Assembly (NCBI GenBank): GCA_025093555.1
Contig: JAIWNF010000021.1
Location: 186,001-250,000, forward strand
Length of the DNA: 64,000 nucleotides
Reading direction: 5' to 3'
Origin: Circinella umbellata
Taxonomy: Eukaryota; Mucoromycota; Mucoromycetes; Mucorales; Lichtheimiaceae
The position numbers and the translations under genes were made by a program. Below the pieces are notes generated by a model that ran no database searches, was not told the DNA's origin, and saw only the letters and a program-made list of their open reading frames with translations. Numbering within the stretch: position 1 is the stretch's first letter; each line of letters starts with the position of its first letter. Positions 1 to 12,763 of this stretch are shown one piece after another.

Positions 1-3000
1 TTAGATTTTTGTTAGGATAAAAAAAAAATAAAGGTGGATTTGATTTTCTCAGAACTATTTAATAACAACACAACTGCATAACAGTTATTTATGATTCCTC
101 CTCTTTTTTTGACTGATAATTATTCATAAACAACCTGGTGAGGTTAAATATTTTTCATTACGTACGGCATATATACATGTATGAGAATGAAACAAAGGGA
201 TGTAACACCAAAAAAAAGAGAATAATTTACATTTAGAATTCAAGAAACAAATTGACACTTTTTTTTTTTTACTTAACTATTATAAATAAGGAATATCAGA
301 AACTAAAGAAATAGAGATAATTATTCATTGAATGCAGTGTCACTAAAAAAAAAAAAATTCTATATACCAATTATGTACCAACCTAACGTGCCAAGATATA
401 AACAAAAACCAAATTAGTATATGGTTGATAGTATCGATTACGAGTATAATGTAATATTTATAAGAGAGATGTTGTCTCCCTCTTCACTCTCGTTATGCAA
501 GATGACTACATTGCATGATAGTAATAAATTATATATACAAATATGTAGGCGGTTCTTATTAAAAAAAAACATTCTATATATAAATGTTTCGGTAACAATC
601 ACGCAAATGGATGAAAAAGAAGGAGAAGGGAAAAGGGAGAGGGCTAGAACATAATCTATTTATTAAGCAATAACGGATGGTCGAAGACGATTGTTTCGCT
701 TGTTTACACATTGTGTAAAACATATGTATATGTAGTCATATGCATTTTTCTCGTTTCTTTCATGCATAAAGTATACAGGATTTATGTGTGATTATAATAA
801 TCAATGGCAAAAAAAGAAGCGATACGTATCAAAATCTTTCCACACGACTTGTTTGTGTATATAAAGAATAACAAAAAAAAAACTTGTTTTTTATTTAATT
901 TACTGTTTTCATCACATCATTATTGTCATAATTACCATCATTTTTTCTAATGAATGAGGTAAGTAATAGCCCTTATAAATTAAATAGACAAAACAAATAA
1001 ATAAAAAAGCATTAAGCAACTATAATTTAATTGGGGCAATGCATGTCATTTTAATTATGTATAATGTCACCGAGTAATGCAAATCAGTGAGGATTTTCTT
1101 TATTTTTGTTATTTTACATACATTTTTACTTTTTCTTATTAACAAAAAAATGTAAGCATGTATATATAGTATACTAAATGTGTGCACATACAAATGACAC
1201 ACATATGAAACTAGTTGACTAAACTCACGTAAAAAGGTTTTGAAATGTAAATAATTTGAACCGATATGACAATTTTTCTAATACTGGATAGAGGGGTCGT
1301 ACAACCTTTTCTACTAACTTTTCTTTTGTAACGTTACGATTTGTACACCCATATCACAAGAATCACTTTTTAACGTTCGGTAACAAAGGGAGAGCCATAA
1401 TTTTTTAGAGGATACACGACGCGCATTTAATATAAGGTTTCCCCGCTATCGTGATCAATTTAATATTTTTTTTAACATAATGCTATAAAAAAAAATTGGA
1501 CTAGTGAATCATCAAAAAATAGGATATTGCTTACAATTTGCAAAATAACTTTGCATTAGTTGTAAACTAATTCCCACTATAGATCATCTGTTTTTAATCA
1601 ATTGATAAAAAATTGCTTACCTGTTTTTCTGTATAATAATAAAAAAATTAATAAATGAGCATAATTATATATTAATATTAAAAGCAGAAATTGTGAAATG
1701 TGATCAAAAAGGCAAAGAAAAATGATCGCCTTTTTTTTTTTTAAAGGGGCTGATTCAAGGGTGTAACAAGTTATTTAGTAGATAAAAAAAAACCCCACTG
1801 TTACATCTAAGATAATACTTCTTTAATAAAAACTAAGCCATACAATATCCCTTTGTTTGAAAACTTCAAACTTAAAAGGGTTTATGACAATTCAGGCTTT
1901 TTCCAGTTTTTAGTTTTTTTTGCTCTTCTCTAGATCGATCTATTCACTTTATTGTTATTAAAAAGCAAAGATATCTTTTGCAGAGCCAAACTGAAAGATT
2001 CAGAAACTTGGAATTTTTATTTTATATTTCGTTCTCAGCAGATCTTTCAATCACAAAAGACATGTGTTTAAACACCACAGCAATTAAAAAGGTAATGAGC
2101 TGGAGTGAGTCTCGGTAAATTTTTATTTTGATTAAATAGAATATTTAGTTTGTTTAATTAGATATATATGCAAACTAAGTGATAGTTTATTTTTATTTGA
2201 TTTTGGGGGGGGGGTAGTACACATATCAAGTCATTTATTTTTTTGTTAAGAAGAAATAGAAAACAGAAGAAAATAATAATATTTTTCTTTGATCTTTTTG
2301 TACGATGGCGTATTTTTTTTTTCTATGTTTGTTACGCGTCAAATCTTTTTTTTTTAATGTGTGGCAAAAGAAAAAGTTAAAAATCGCTTCACGCTTATAT
2401 TATAAATATGAAATCATTTTCTTTCATTTGAAACTCTTCTGCATAATCCAATGTAAAGTAGATCGCAGTAGTAGTTTGATAATCCATTAATAAAAATCAT
2501 TAATATTACTATTATCATTACTTTAGAAAAACCTTTTTATTTACGTATAAAATAAGTGATACTTAAATCAACTCTATAATTCCCTTTGTCCCCCTTTATC
2601 CCCCTTCCCCTCCCCCCCTAATAATTGGTTAATGCACAGAAAGGGAATAAATGTAAAGATGTTTCTATACAGTTATTTAACTCTTTTTTGATATGCGTGA
2701 TGAAAGAAAAAAAAAAGATTTTTTTTTTCTTGGAGAATTATGATATGTAGAGATAATTTTATGTAATTTTGAATAGAGCGACATGAGTTGCATACTGCAT
2801 GCCTCTCATTCATTTTTTTTTAATTCGATCCTGTCTCTCTCTTTTTCTTCAAATAGTAAAAAATCAGACATCTATATATAAAGTTATGTATCTAACTACG
2901 TAAGATTATCTATTATATAATAAATTATAAAAGAAAGGATGAAGATGAAACATTAATTATGTTTCCCCATTATGCGGTAGTAAAAAAAAAAAAGCGGTTT

Positions 3001-3346
3001 TATTTTTTTTTGGATTTATTCTGTACAACTAGTTTAAACCAACTGCGGTTATAACAGGATATGGAAAAGAAGGGGGGGGAATAGAATGAAATGACACACA
3101 AAATGGCTGTTCCGATGAGTGTGTAATGATAATAAAAATGCTTCCTTTGGGGGAGTATGTAACAACTAAAAAAAAAAAAAACTCGTTCTCTAGACCTATT
3201 TCTTCAAAAGACAAAACTGAAATATTTTTCTCTTCTTTCTTCTCTCTCTTTTTTTTTTTTTTATTTTCAATTTTTTATAATTACCATTTAAATATTCAAT
3301 AAGTCTTTAAATTTTATCATAATATTATAATATATCATTTATTAGC
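1..3346. other. Gene-free AT-rich stretch
   Basis: No reading frame here has recognisable protein similarity or a convincing intron structure. The sequence is dominated by A and T runs, short TA repeats and a G run near 2203-2212. The last 120 bases before 3347 are pyrimidine-rich (CT tract around 3230-3265), which is common just upstream of fungal start codons and probably belongs to the promoter of the next gene. Confidence 0.7.
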
Positions 3347-5981
3347 ATGACAATATCAACACTTCATCATCACCCTTTAAACTCTAATAACAACATTATA
3401 AATGATGAAGAATGTAATAATAATACTGATAATGTAAAACATAAAAAACAACAACAACAACAACACCATCATCGTTATCCATCATTTTACTTTTTTAAAA
3501 AACTATTTTTACCGAGTACAACTATATTTCGTAAACGACAACAACCACGCCATCATTACCATCATCATAATCACCGGCATATTGATCATCAGCATCACCC
3601 TCATCATGCCGATATAAATAATCGTGATAACAATAAAAATAGTATTTCACCCGCTCCGATCAATAATATCAGACGTTCCGCCTCCACCAATAGTAAACCT
3701 CTTCATGTTCTTGTACGTGTATCATCTCTTCGTAGCGCTTCCTCTTTATTCTTTGCAAATAATAAAAGAAAAAAATCCAGAAATAGTAACGATTGTAAAG
3801 GCAATAATATAAAAAGAAGTAATGAATATAATAATGAACTTTTAATATCATCAACATCTTCATCCGAAAACAGTACCGATAGCAGCAATGTTAGCTTTCC
3901 GTTAGCTTTTGAAAAAAACAATAAGAAATTAAAGACATCATTATCAACGGATCAATTGACAGCAAGTGAATTATCACATGTAATTACAATTCCTAGATGT
4001 ACCCTAGATGATAATTCAAGTAATACTAATAATAACAATCAGCATAATCATATCCGTAATAGAAGAAGTATTCTATGGCACGATAACCAACTACATCAAC
4101 GACCATTTAGTGCTGATTTTACAAATACTTTGAATCGTCATAGCAATAGTTTATTACAACAAGGTTGTTGCTATATGGTAATGGACGATGATCTTGTTTC
4201 AGAACAACATGAAGAAGAAGCAGCAGAAAAAGAAGAGAGGAAGAGCGGAGAAAATATTATTACGGATGATTCGGCAGTCGGTGAAGATATTGGCCCTAGC
4301 CACACAGGTAGTACAACTGCGCCAACTACATCAACAATGTCTTGTTTAGTAGTAGAAGAAGAACAACAACAACAACAGCAATCACAAATTTTTGGGCTTT
4401 TCCGGAGATTCTCCAAGTTTGGTTCTTCTTCTTCTGACAATACTTCAAATACGCCAACACCACCCAATGCTCCACGTCGTGCCACATCACTTTTAGTTTC
4501 AACAACAACAACAACAACAACAACAAATAATACTAATAATAATAATAATAACTCAACCTTTTTGTCTTTTAATTCTCAACAACAAAAACAACAAAAACCT
4601 ACAACAACAAAAAAGTTTGATAATGACGAAGTTGACAATAGTAGTACTCGACCTGTATTAAGCAGGTCTTTGTCATTATCAAATTATTATCGACGTCGAT
4701 TTTCCTCTTTAATCATTCATAATAATACAAATAATTCGTCACCCAATGAATTTGGCAACAGCATGACCCGTGCACGATCGGCATTTATCCGAAGTAAACA
4801 GGATCGGGCTGTCGCTATTTGGAGACGTTCCGTTGCACAACTTGATTTATCATCAGCAGGTGTCATTTCTTCGTCTCTATCTAATTCTTACTCGCCTGAA
4901 CCTATAAGTTTCGTAAGTTTATATATATATGTATATTTATTAGTCAATTTTAGATAAATTAACTGCTTTTACAAGTTATCAGCAAAGCATACTAACATAT
5001 ATATATATATATATATATTTAACCTAAGCCTATCACTGATATATTACAAAGCAATACCACCAATCATCAAGCCATACAAACATTTATATTAAATGAATTA
5101 TACACTACTGAAACATCATATCATCGACTACTTGATCTTATATCCAAGGTAAAAAAAAAACATTCTACACAACATATATAGGCAATAGAAATTATAACAC
5201 ACATAATATAACAAAATTCGCATTGATAAAAATATTAAAATTGGTGGAAATAAAATGAAATGATGTCAAATTTGTAGAAATACATGAAGCCTATGATAAC
5301 TGCCATGAAAAACAAAGATCCTTTACTTATCAAGAAATCAGGTGACATACCCATTCTATTTGGACATTTATCTCAACTTTTAAAAGTTTCTCAAGAACTT
5401 ATTCATTCACTGGAACAACGTATTCCCGTCGAACATGTATTTATTACACTTCAAGAAGAACTCACTGTTTTTCTACTCTATGCTGTTCATTATAAAACGT
5501 ATTTTAAAACGATTCGAAAAGCTTGTCAAACTAATGTATTGCTATTAAGCATTGAAAGAGTATGTGTCGTTATAAAAAAAATGAGGAGGGGTTGATTTGT
5601 GAGAGGGGAAAAGAAGGAGAGGGGATTATTATACGTAACTTTGATATACTTATTAGTGATAGTAAATACGATATATAGGAATGTTTAGCTCGACGAGATA
5701 CTAATCGTATGGGTATAGCAGATTACTTAATTGCACCTATTCAAAGAGTTCCACGTTACTGTTTATTGTTACAAGGTAAAAAAAAAAAAAAAGATTATAT
5801 GAATAATGGTAAAAAAAAAAGTATATAATTAGTTATTAAAAACTATTCTTTTTCTATTTTATTGAATATATAAGATCTTTTGAAACATACACAGTCAACG
5901 GATCCATCCTATAACGAACTATGTACTGCTTTTAAAATGATGACTACATTAGCGAGCGTAATGAATATTAATAATGTATAA
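3347..5981 (+). CDS. RhoGEF (Dbl-homology domain) protein
   Basis: Predicted 723 aa guanine-nucleotide exchange factor for Rho-type GTPases, acting in polarity and actin signalling. Five exons join in frame: 3347-4912, 5029-5148, 5278-5559, 5679-5775 and 5875-5981; the first intron has a TACTAAC-type branch site at 4989. Residues 1-520 are low complexity (His, Asn, Gln, Ser and Thr runs) with no domain I recognise. The Dbl-homology domain starts near residue 535 (FILNELYTTETSYHRLL, helix 1) and contains the diagnostic IADYLIAPIQRVPRY segment at about 668-683. The protein stops almost directly after the last DH helix; no PH domain follows and none was found downstream. A further exon cannot be excluded because a GT lies in the last codons. 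Family call is firm, the C-terminus less so. Confidence 0.85.
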
Positions 5982-7676
5982 ACAAAAAAAAAAAAAAACA
6001 AACAGTTATTTACGTAATACTGTTCTATGCTAAAATAATGATATCATATCGTTTCCCTTACATTTCACCCTTCTTTCTCTCTCTCTCTCTCTCTTCCGTT
6101 TTTTTATCACCAATCAGAGAAAAAAAATTTTTTTTTGTATATAGATTTTTTTATTTATCGCATTTATTACCCTTTTTTAATTTTCAATCCATAATTTCAA
6201 CCCATTTGCTGTAATATTGAAAATTTTTTAATATGATTTATGTATGAATCCTTTTTTTCTTTTTATATCTTGTTCTATTTCCATGTACGTAATAACAATA
6301 CCCAATTTTCTTTTATGTTCTTTATTCAATTCAATTCGATTTATTATTATTATCATTATTATAATTCCCACTATACATTCAATATATACTCTCAAAGAAT
6401 AAAAAAGAACATACACACACGCCCATATATACTTCAATTTGGTTTGCTATAGTAGTAAACTAAAAAAAAAAGTTTATGATAATAATAAGTATCCCTGCAG
6501 AATATAGAAAGTTTTTGCATAGAACCAAAAAAAAAAAAAAAAGATATGTATGTACATTCCTTATATGCATTGTCTTGCCTTTTATAAGAAAAAATTCTTT
6601 TCTCGAGAACATGGATACATTATATGTAACGCAATGTAATTATACTATAAACGAATTTGTATATAGCATATATATATATATATATATATATATTATGCAA
6701 GTTGTTGTGCTATGTTATGCGCGTGATAGAGGGACCCATATACTGTTTCATCTTTTTTTCCATTTGTCTACTAACCATGATAGTAATTTGTTCTATTTAC
6801 GATATAATCATGTATCAAAAGAACAGATCCGATCAGTTAGTTTTTCATCATCATGATTATATTATATATGTATATTAAATTTTATTTTTTGTTAATAATA
6901 GATTAACCATTATATATGTGCCCTTTAATTTTACTCAGCATATATTTTCCCACACAAAAGAATATCATCTTGACCAGTTATGTTCAAGATCTAACATCAC
7001 ATGAAAAAAAAAGTTCCTCTATCCCCGCCTTTCTCTTGTTAGTTTATCCATTCAGAGCCACATCAAAATATGGCTTAGAATGATTTACATCTATATTGTC
7101 AGGAACGCAAAAAAAAAACTTGTGATGATAACTGATTTTGGAAATAAGTTCATGCAAAAAAAAAAAAAGAGAGAATATAATGAATTTTTTTTTTTTAAAA
7201 AAAAACTTAAATAAGTTTTAATTAATTACCACCCATCCTAATATATTGGACGATGTTGAATCGTATTTACAGAAAAGAAAAATAAATGAAAATAAAACCG
7301 AGCTATATCTAACAAACGAAGAGAGAAAAAAAAAAGGTAAAGAAAAAAGAGAATAGAAAAAAAAGAAAGAAATAAAGTAACGGGAGGGAAAAATGGAGAA
7401 TATAAGAGTGTTATAGGGGAATTTTTTGAAGAGAAAAAACGGATTAGAAATAAAGGGAAAAACTTTTACAAATGGTTGTTTTGTTTGTTTGTTTTGTTTT
7501 TTGTAATAAATGTGTCTAGTTTGTTGAAAACATTGGCTAAATAGGAATAAAAAATCGTAAAAAAAAAGATATGATTATATAATTGTGTAAGTGTTTGTTA
7601 TGTGAATTTTTGGTGTTATAATTGACTGGAAGGCGGAAAGGGAAAAGAAGGAAAACAGTTAAAAAAACTATATAAT
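5982..7676. other. Intergenic, convergent gene ends
   Basis: This region separates the 3' ends of the RhoGEF and SAM synthetase genes. It contains a CT run near 6076-6093, a TA microsatellite at about 6667-6692 and A-rich tracts, but no supported gene. I looked for a missing PH-domain exon of the upstream RhoGEF and saw none. Confidence 0.6.
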
Positions 7677-9238
7677 TTAGAACTTAAGTTCCTTGGGTTG
7701 TTCCCAGGTGAATTCTTCACGACCAAAGTGACCGTAAGCAGCGGTCTTTTGGTAGATTGGCTTGAAGAGATCCAGCTCCTTGACAATCACACCAGGACGG
7801 AGATCGTAGTTGTTCTTGATAATCTCAACCAATTCAGTATCAGGCTTGGAACCAGTACCATAAGTGTCAACAAAGATGGACAAAGGTTCAGCGACACCAA
7901 TAGCATAAGAAAGTTGGACTAAAGCACGACGAGCGAGCTTAGCGTTGACAAGGGACTTGGCGATCCAACGGGCAGTGTAAGCAGCGGAACGATCGACCTT
8001 GGACCAATCCTTACCAGAGAAAGCACCACCACCGTGAGCACCCCAACCACCATAGGTATCAACAATGATCTTACGACCAGTCAAACCGGCATCACCTTGG
8101 GGACCACCAATGATGAACTTGCCAGAGGGTTGCAAATGGTAGACAGTATCCTTCAATAAGTTTTCGGGAATGACAGACTTAATAACGTGTTCCATCAAAG
8201 CCTTACGGAGATCTTCAGTTTCAATGGTTTCAGCATGTTGAACAGAAATGACAACGGTATCGACACGGAGAGGGGTCAAAGCACCGTTAGCTTCCTTCTT
8301 GTATTCAATGGTGACTTGGGTCTTGGAGTCAGGGCGCAACCAAGAGAGGGTACCGTCACGACGGAGATCAGCCATACGGCGGTTAAGCTTGTGAGCAAGG
8401 ACAACGGTCATGGGCATCATTTCGGGAGTTTCATCAGTAGCATAACTATAATAAAGTAATAATAAGGTAAGTGAGTCATTCATATTATTCTTGTACACAA
8501 TATCACCTGTACACATTATATCACCACCCCCCAAGAAAATTATTATATCCAAATATTCCTAGTAATTTTTTTTTTACAACAACACATGTACACTGTAGAC
8601 AGATACTATTGTGTACCTTTCAACTTTTTTTTTTCTCACGCCTCCACAAATTTATCGTCCCCCTCCCTGAACCATTTCTTTTCTATCTCCCTTTAAGCAC
8701 AGACAATGAAATAGAAGATAACTTACCCAAACATGATACCTTGATCACCAGCACCAATATCTTCAATGTTGAAGGACTTTTGAACCAAACCTTGGGAAAT
8801 ATCAGGGGATTGTTGTTCAATAGCGACCAAGACGTTACAGGTCTTGTAATCGAAACCCTTGTCGGAATCATCATAACCGATTTGCTTGATGGCGTTACGG
8901 ATAACCTTTTGGTAATCCAAGTTAGCCTTGGTGGTAATTTCACCAAAGACCATGATCATACCAGTCTTAGCAGCGGTTTCACAAGCAACCTTAGACAAAG
9001 GATCTTGTTCTAAACAAGCATCCAAAATAGCATCGGAAACTTGATCACAGATCTTGTCTAAAAAAAATTTAAAGATATATAAGTTTCAAAACTGTCAGGA
9101 ACCTTTCAAAAAAAAAAAAAAGCGTACGGAAACTATTTTGTTTATTCATTATATGTTAATAGAAAAAAGTGGGTTATAAAACATACCAGGGTGACCTTCA
9201 CCGACGGATTCAGAAGTGAAAAGAAAAGTGTCGCTCAT
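7677..9238 (-). CDS. S-adenosylmethionine synthetase
   Basis: Methionine adenosyltransferase, 383 aa, which makes S-adenosylmethionine from methionine and ATP in the cytosol. Three exons on the minus strand: 9187-9238, 8727-9057 and 7677-8445. Signatures visible: [17 protein letters not shown] at residues 10-26 (methionine/ATP site), [15 protein letters not shown] across the second splice junction near 120-132, GDAGLTGRK at about 246-253 and the glycine loop GGGAFSGKD at 266-274. The length matches the family. Codon use is strongly biased toward C-ending codons compared with its neighbours, as expected of a highly expressed gene, and this creates long antisense open frames that are not genes. 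A CCAAT box lies at 9411-9415 and a palindromic CCAAT element plus TATAA near 9321-9340, upstream of the start. Confidence 0.97.
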
Positions 9239-9320
9239 GATGATGATGAAGTGGTATAGAGATTTAAGTTAAAGAATAAAACAAAAAAAAAAAAGAGAGA
9301 AAGAAAAAAAAAGAAAAAAA

Positions 9321-9335
9321 ATTGGGGACCCCAAT
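9321..9335. promoter_or_regulatory. Palindromic CCAAT element in SAM synthetase promoter
   Basis: The 15 bases form a perfect inverted repeat with 7-base arms around one central base, reading ATTGGGG-A-CCCCAAT, so CCAAT is presented in both orientations. A TATAA-like stretch follows at once at 9336-9340. It lies about 85-95 bases upstream of the SAM synthetase start codon. CCAAT boxes are bound by the HAP/NF-Y complex in fungi; binding here is inferred. Confidence 0.45.
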
Positions 9336-9341
9336 TATAAA

Positions 9342-12300
9342 GGGATCTTTTTTTTTTTTTTTTTTTTTTTCAAACAAAATTTTTTTGTGTTGCCGTTTTT
9401 AGAATATTAACCAATCAAATGACTGAACAAGCGTAATGGCGACATTAACAGCCAACAGAGATTTCCCGTTTTTTCGTGATAACGGTTCATCAAAGCCAAT
9501 TTCCATGGCGTAAACTTGAGAACATTTTGCAAATTTTTATTTTGATTATTTTTTTCAATGCTCTTTTTTTTTTGTTTCATTATTTTATTTCTGCATGCAA
9601 AAAAAGACGAAACTGTTTATAGCTTTTTATTTTATTTTATTTTTTTCTCTATGTTTTGATATCGGGGTATCATAGCAACAACCCATAAATCATCCCGTCC
9701 AGCTTGTCATCCTAGTAACCCCACTCATTTTATAAAAATGTCACAAAAAAAAAAGGGTTTCTCTCTCTTTTTTTTATTTTTGGTGATTGATGGATCGACT
9801 GAGTATATAAAAATATATTATATCAATGTATAAATTTATCAACATCCAACCAAGATCCATAATAATACTATTAACACTTTTAGGAATGTTGCTATGTTTT
9901 CTATTATAAAAAAAAAAACTCGGTGTACCTGACAGAACATTATCTTGATGAGATGACAACCACAAAAACCTTAATATCTTTAGCATTCATAGACCGACAT
10001 AACACTGTTACCCACAATCTCCATGACAAAGTACGCGTAAGCATGTGATTTAACAATCGGATGTACTTTGTGTGATGATTTTTTGGGATTTTCTATTTGA
10101 TTGGATAGCAATATATCTACTTCCGCGCACGTTCACGCCAAATTCTTTTTTCATTTATTATTTACTTAAAGCATAATATATTATCCTTAAATCCCCCCCA
10201 TTACTAAGGCCTCTCTCATCTCTATTTCATTTTAATCTTTCAAACAGAGAAAAAAGATTTCATAACAACATCAACATATTTATTGGGAACAAACAAGACA
10301 TAATTAAGATTTATGATATATATAACATTTTATTTTTATTATTATTCTTTTTATTTAAAAATTTATAGACTAAACTAAAAGTATTTATGTATTCTAAAAT
10401 AAAATAAAAAAAAAACTGTATAAAGAAGAATATAAGCCTTTCAAATTTTTTTTTCCTTTTGATACAAATGATCCATAACAGATAATAATAAAAAAAAACG
10501 AAAAAAAAAGACCATCAGCAATACGACATTCGACATTCTATAATGTGCTTGTACAGGCACGAGTCCGACCGCCCGTCGTATAGTTTCATCATTTGGTCCA
10601 TCTTTTCCTCTTTTTTCCCTTTTTTCAACACCAAAAAACGCGCAAAATCAAAGCCACCACAAAAAAATATTAAACTTACAGAAAAAAAAATATTTTAAAT
10701 CTTTTTAATAATAAAAAATATAAACTGAAAAACATTCTATATATATAAACAAAATAAAAACTGTTTGAAAAACAAGAAAGCCTTAAAGTTAGTATAATAT
10801 TATCAAAATAATGGAATTGATAAAAAATAATGTTTCCCTCGCTCCAAAAAAATAGTAGTAGTAGAATAAAAAAAAGCATGTTATAATTTTCTTTTTTTTC
10901 CTCAGACAAGGCTGAAACTTAAGAAATGTAACATGGTCAACATAAGGGTAATTCAGCAAATAGGTTACGGATACTAATATCATCATAACAAAAAAAAAGA
11001 ATGGTCTATAACAAACCTATTCTACTACAATTTTTTTTTTAAATAAGAGAAAAAAAAAAGTTTTTTAAAAAAAACATACCATAATGAAAGAAAAGGATGA
11101 GTTTTTTCAAAGTTGTGCGAATTGAAACCTTTTATGTTGTAGAGGAGAAAAAAAATTTTTTTTTTTTTTTGATAACCCGCATTTTGTCGGGGTAATGGGC
11201 GGGATATATTTTGCGGGAAAAAGTATAATGCGTTCATTTTTATTTTTTGACAGGTGTTTTTTATTATGATAGTTTATTTTGTTCTTTCATGGGTTTCGTG
11301 GTAATGGATAATGTGGTTTAGTTTTGGATTGTTTTTCACAGATATACAATAATATATCATTATTAGTGTAAGAGTCTATAGTTGGCTCATAAATAAATCA
11401 TGTTTATTAGATAACCTATTATTACTTATATAATGAATATTTGGTATCTGTCAAGCTCACATCAAAATATATATAGAGAGAGAAAATAACACGTATAAAT
11501 ACAACTTGTACGTTTACTAAAAGACTTTCTTTCCACTTTCAATTGTTTTATATATAAAGTGTATATTTATATATCTATTTATATTCATAACACCTTATTT
11601 ATATCTACTATTGTGCTAATCGACAAGTAATAAAAAAAACGTTGCTATATAAAATACCGCTTGATACCACAGCATATCTCATTATCTATTTTGACTTTCA
11701 GTTTTTTCTTTTCATCGAATGGTCATTTTTCTATTGTGTTTACCTTTACGATAGCTCCATAAAGACATTTATCCTTTAGAAGTAATTTCGTATCATTATA
11801 ATACTTTTTTTTTTCATTTTTAGTGGGTCAGTGGCTCGATTAGTAAATACGTAGTACCTATTCGTCATCATTACACATCATGTTGGTATATTTTTGTAGA
11901 TGTATGTATGTATTGGAAATGTTATACACTATTGATAGAATTTAGTATAATTATACGTAAAGAGTACTAGTATTTTATTGAAATAAATTTCGATTTTGTT
12001 CTTTTATATAGGCTCATTGACTTATTACTGTTTATTATTTTATAGCATACCATTCGAGAATTTACACATTTACCTATTCTTGTTATATTTTTGTGACTCT
12101 ATGTCTACTATGTTCTCAAGCAGTTGATATGGTCTTCATGTGATCACTTTCTTTTTTTTTTTAATTTCATATCATTTTTCTTTATATCCATAAAAAAAAC
12201 AAATCAATTTACTTGGTATAGACTATTATAGATATTTACGTACTAGGAATAACGACAAAATAATGACCTTGAAGAGTCAGTGTGACATAAATAGTATTTT

Positions 12301-12763
12301 TGCATTAGATAGTTTGAATAAGGCATTTTTGCTCCAATGAGCACTCTTACCATCAAGTATTATTTTGTTGATTACTGCAACATTATATATTGATAGGTAG
12401 TAATATACACAACTAAACTACATGTGCGATGGCTCAATTTAGAAAATATGGCTCATATTCAACACCATAATAGCCTCCCTTTTATATTTTGGATGGCTAA
12501 ATTTCTTTTTTTTTTTATCTTTTTTTCGGGAGATGGTATATGTCTTATATATATATATAGCAAACAAAGCCTCAATTTACTATTTAATAATAATATTTAC
12601 ATATATTTTACTATAATCAAAAAGTAATATTTGTAGTAGTATACATATAAAAAAATTCGAATACAGCACATATATCTTAAAGATAATGTGCGTGTGTTTT
12701 GATGTGAGAAGAGAAGAAAGATATAAATGTCATTATTATTATTCTACTTTTTTTTTTTTGGAT
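9342..12763. other. Gene-free AT-rich stretch between two minus-strand genes
   Basis: Beyond the SAM synthetase promoter I find no frame with recognisable similarity on either strand. The stretch contains many A/T homopolymers, short TA repeats, and one relatively GC-rich potential stem at 10521-10581 that is listed separately. Confidence 0.6.
10521..10581. other. GC-richer inverted-repeat island
   Basis: A 61-base segment begins with ATACGAC and ends with its exact complement GTCGTAT. Between them lie a possible small stem (ACATT-CTAT-AATGT) and a second weak one (GCTTGTACAGGC). It stands out as GC-rich in an otherwise AT-rich gap. It is too short for a tRNA and lacks a proper T-arm, so I only record it as a structured candidate. 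Confidence 0.25.

Noticed and set aside
421..2490. Small open frames at 421-654, 1020-1202 and 2305-2490
   Set aside because: They consist of A/T-run derived residues (Lys, Asn, Phe, Ile) without similarity or splice context.
3669..4526. Minus-strand open frames opposite the low-complexity part of the RhoGEF
   Set aside because: They come from translating CAA/AAT repeats on the other strand (poly-Leu/Val/Cys) and have no gene structure.
7698..9013. Long open frames on the plus strand opposite SAM synthetase (7698-7922, 8187-8459, 8471-9013)
   Set aside because: They are shadows caused by the biased codon use of the minus-strand gene and show no similarity of their own.
10521..10581. tRNA gene
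   Set aside because: Acceptor-like ends pair, but the segment is about ten bases too short and has no T-arm with the GTTCRA loop.
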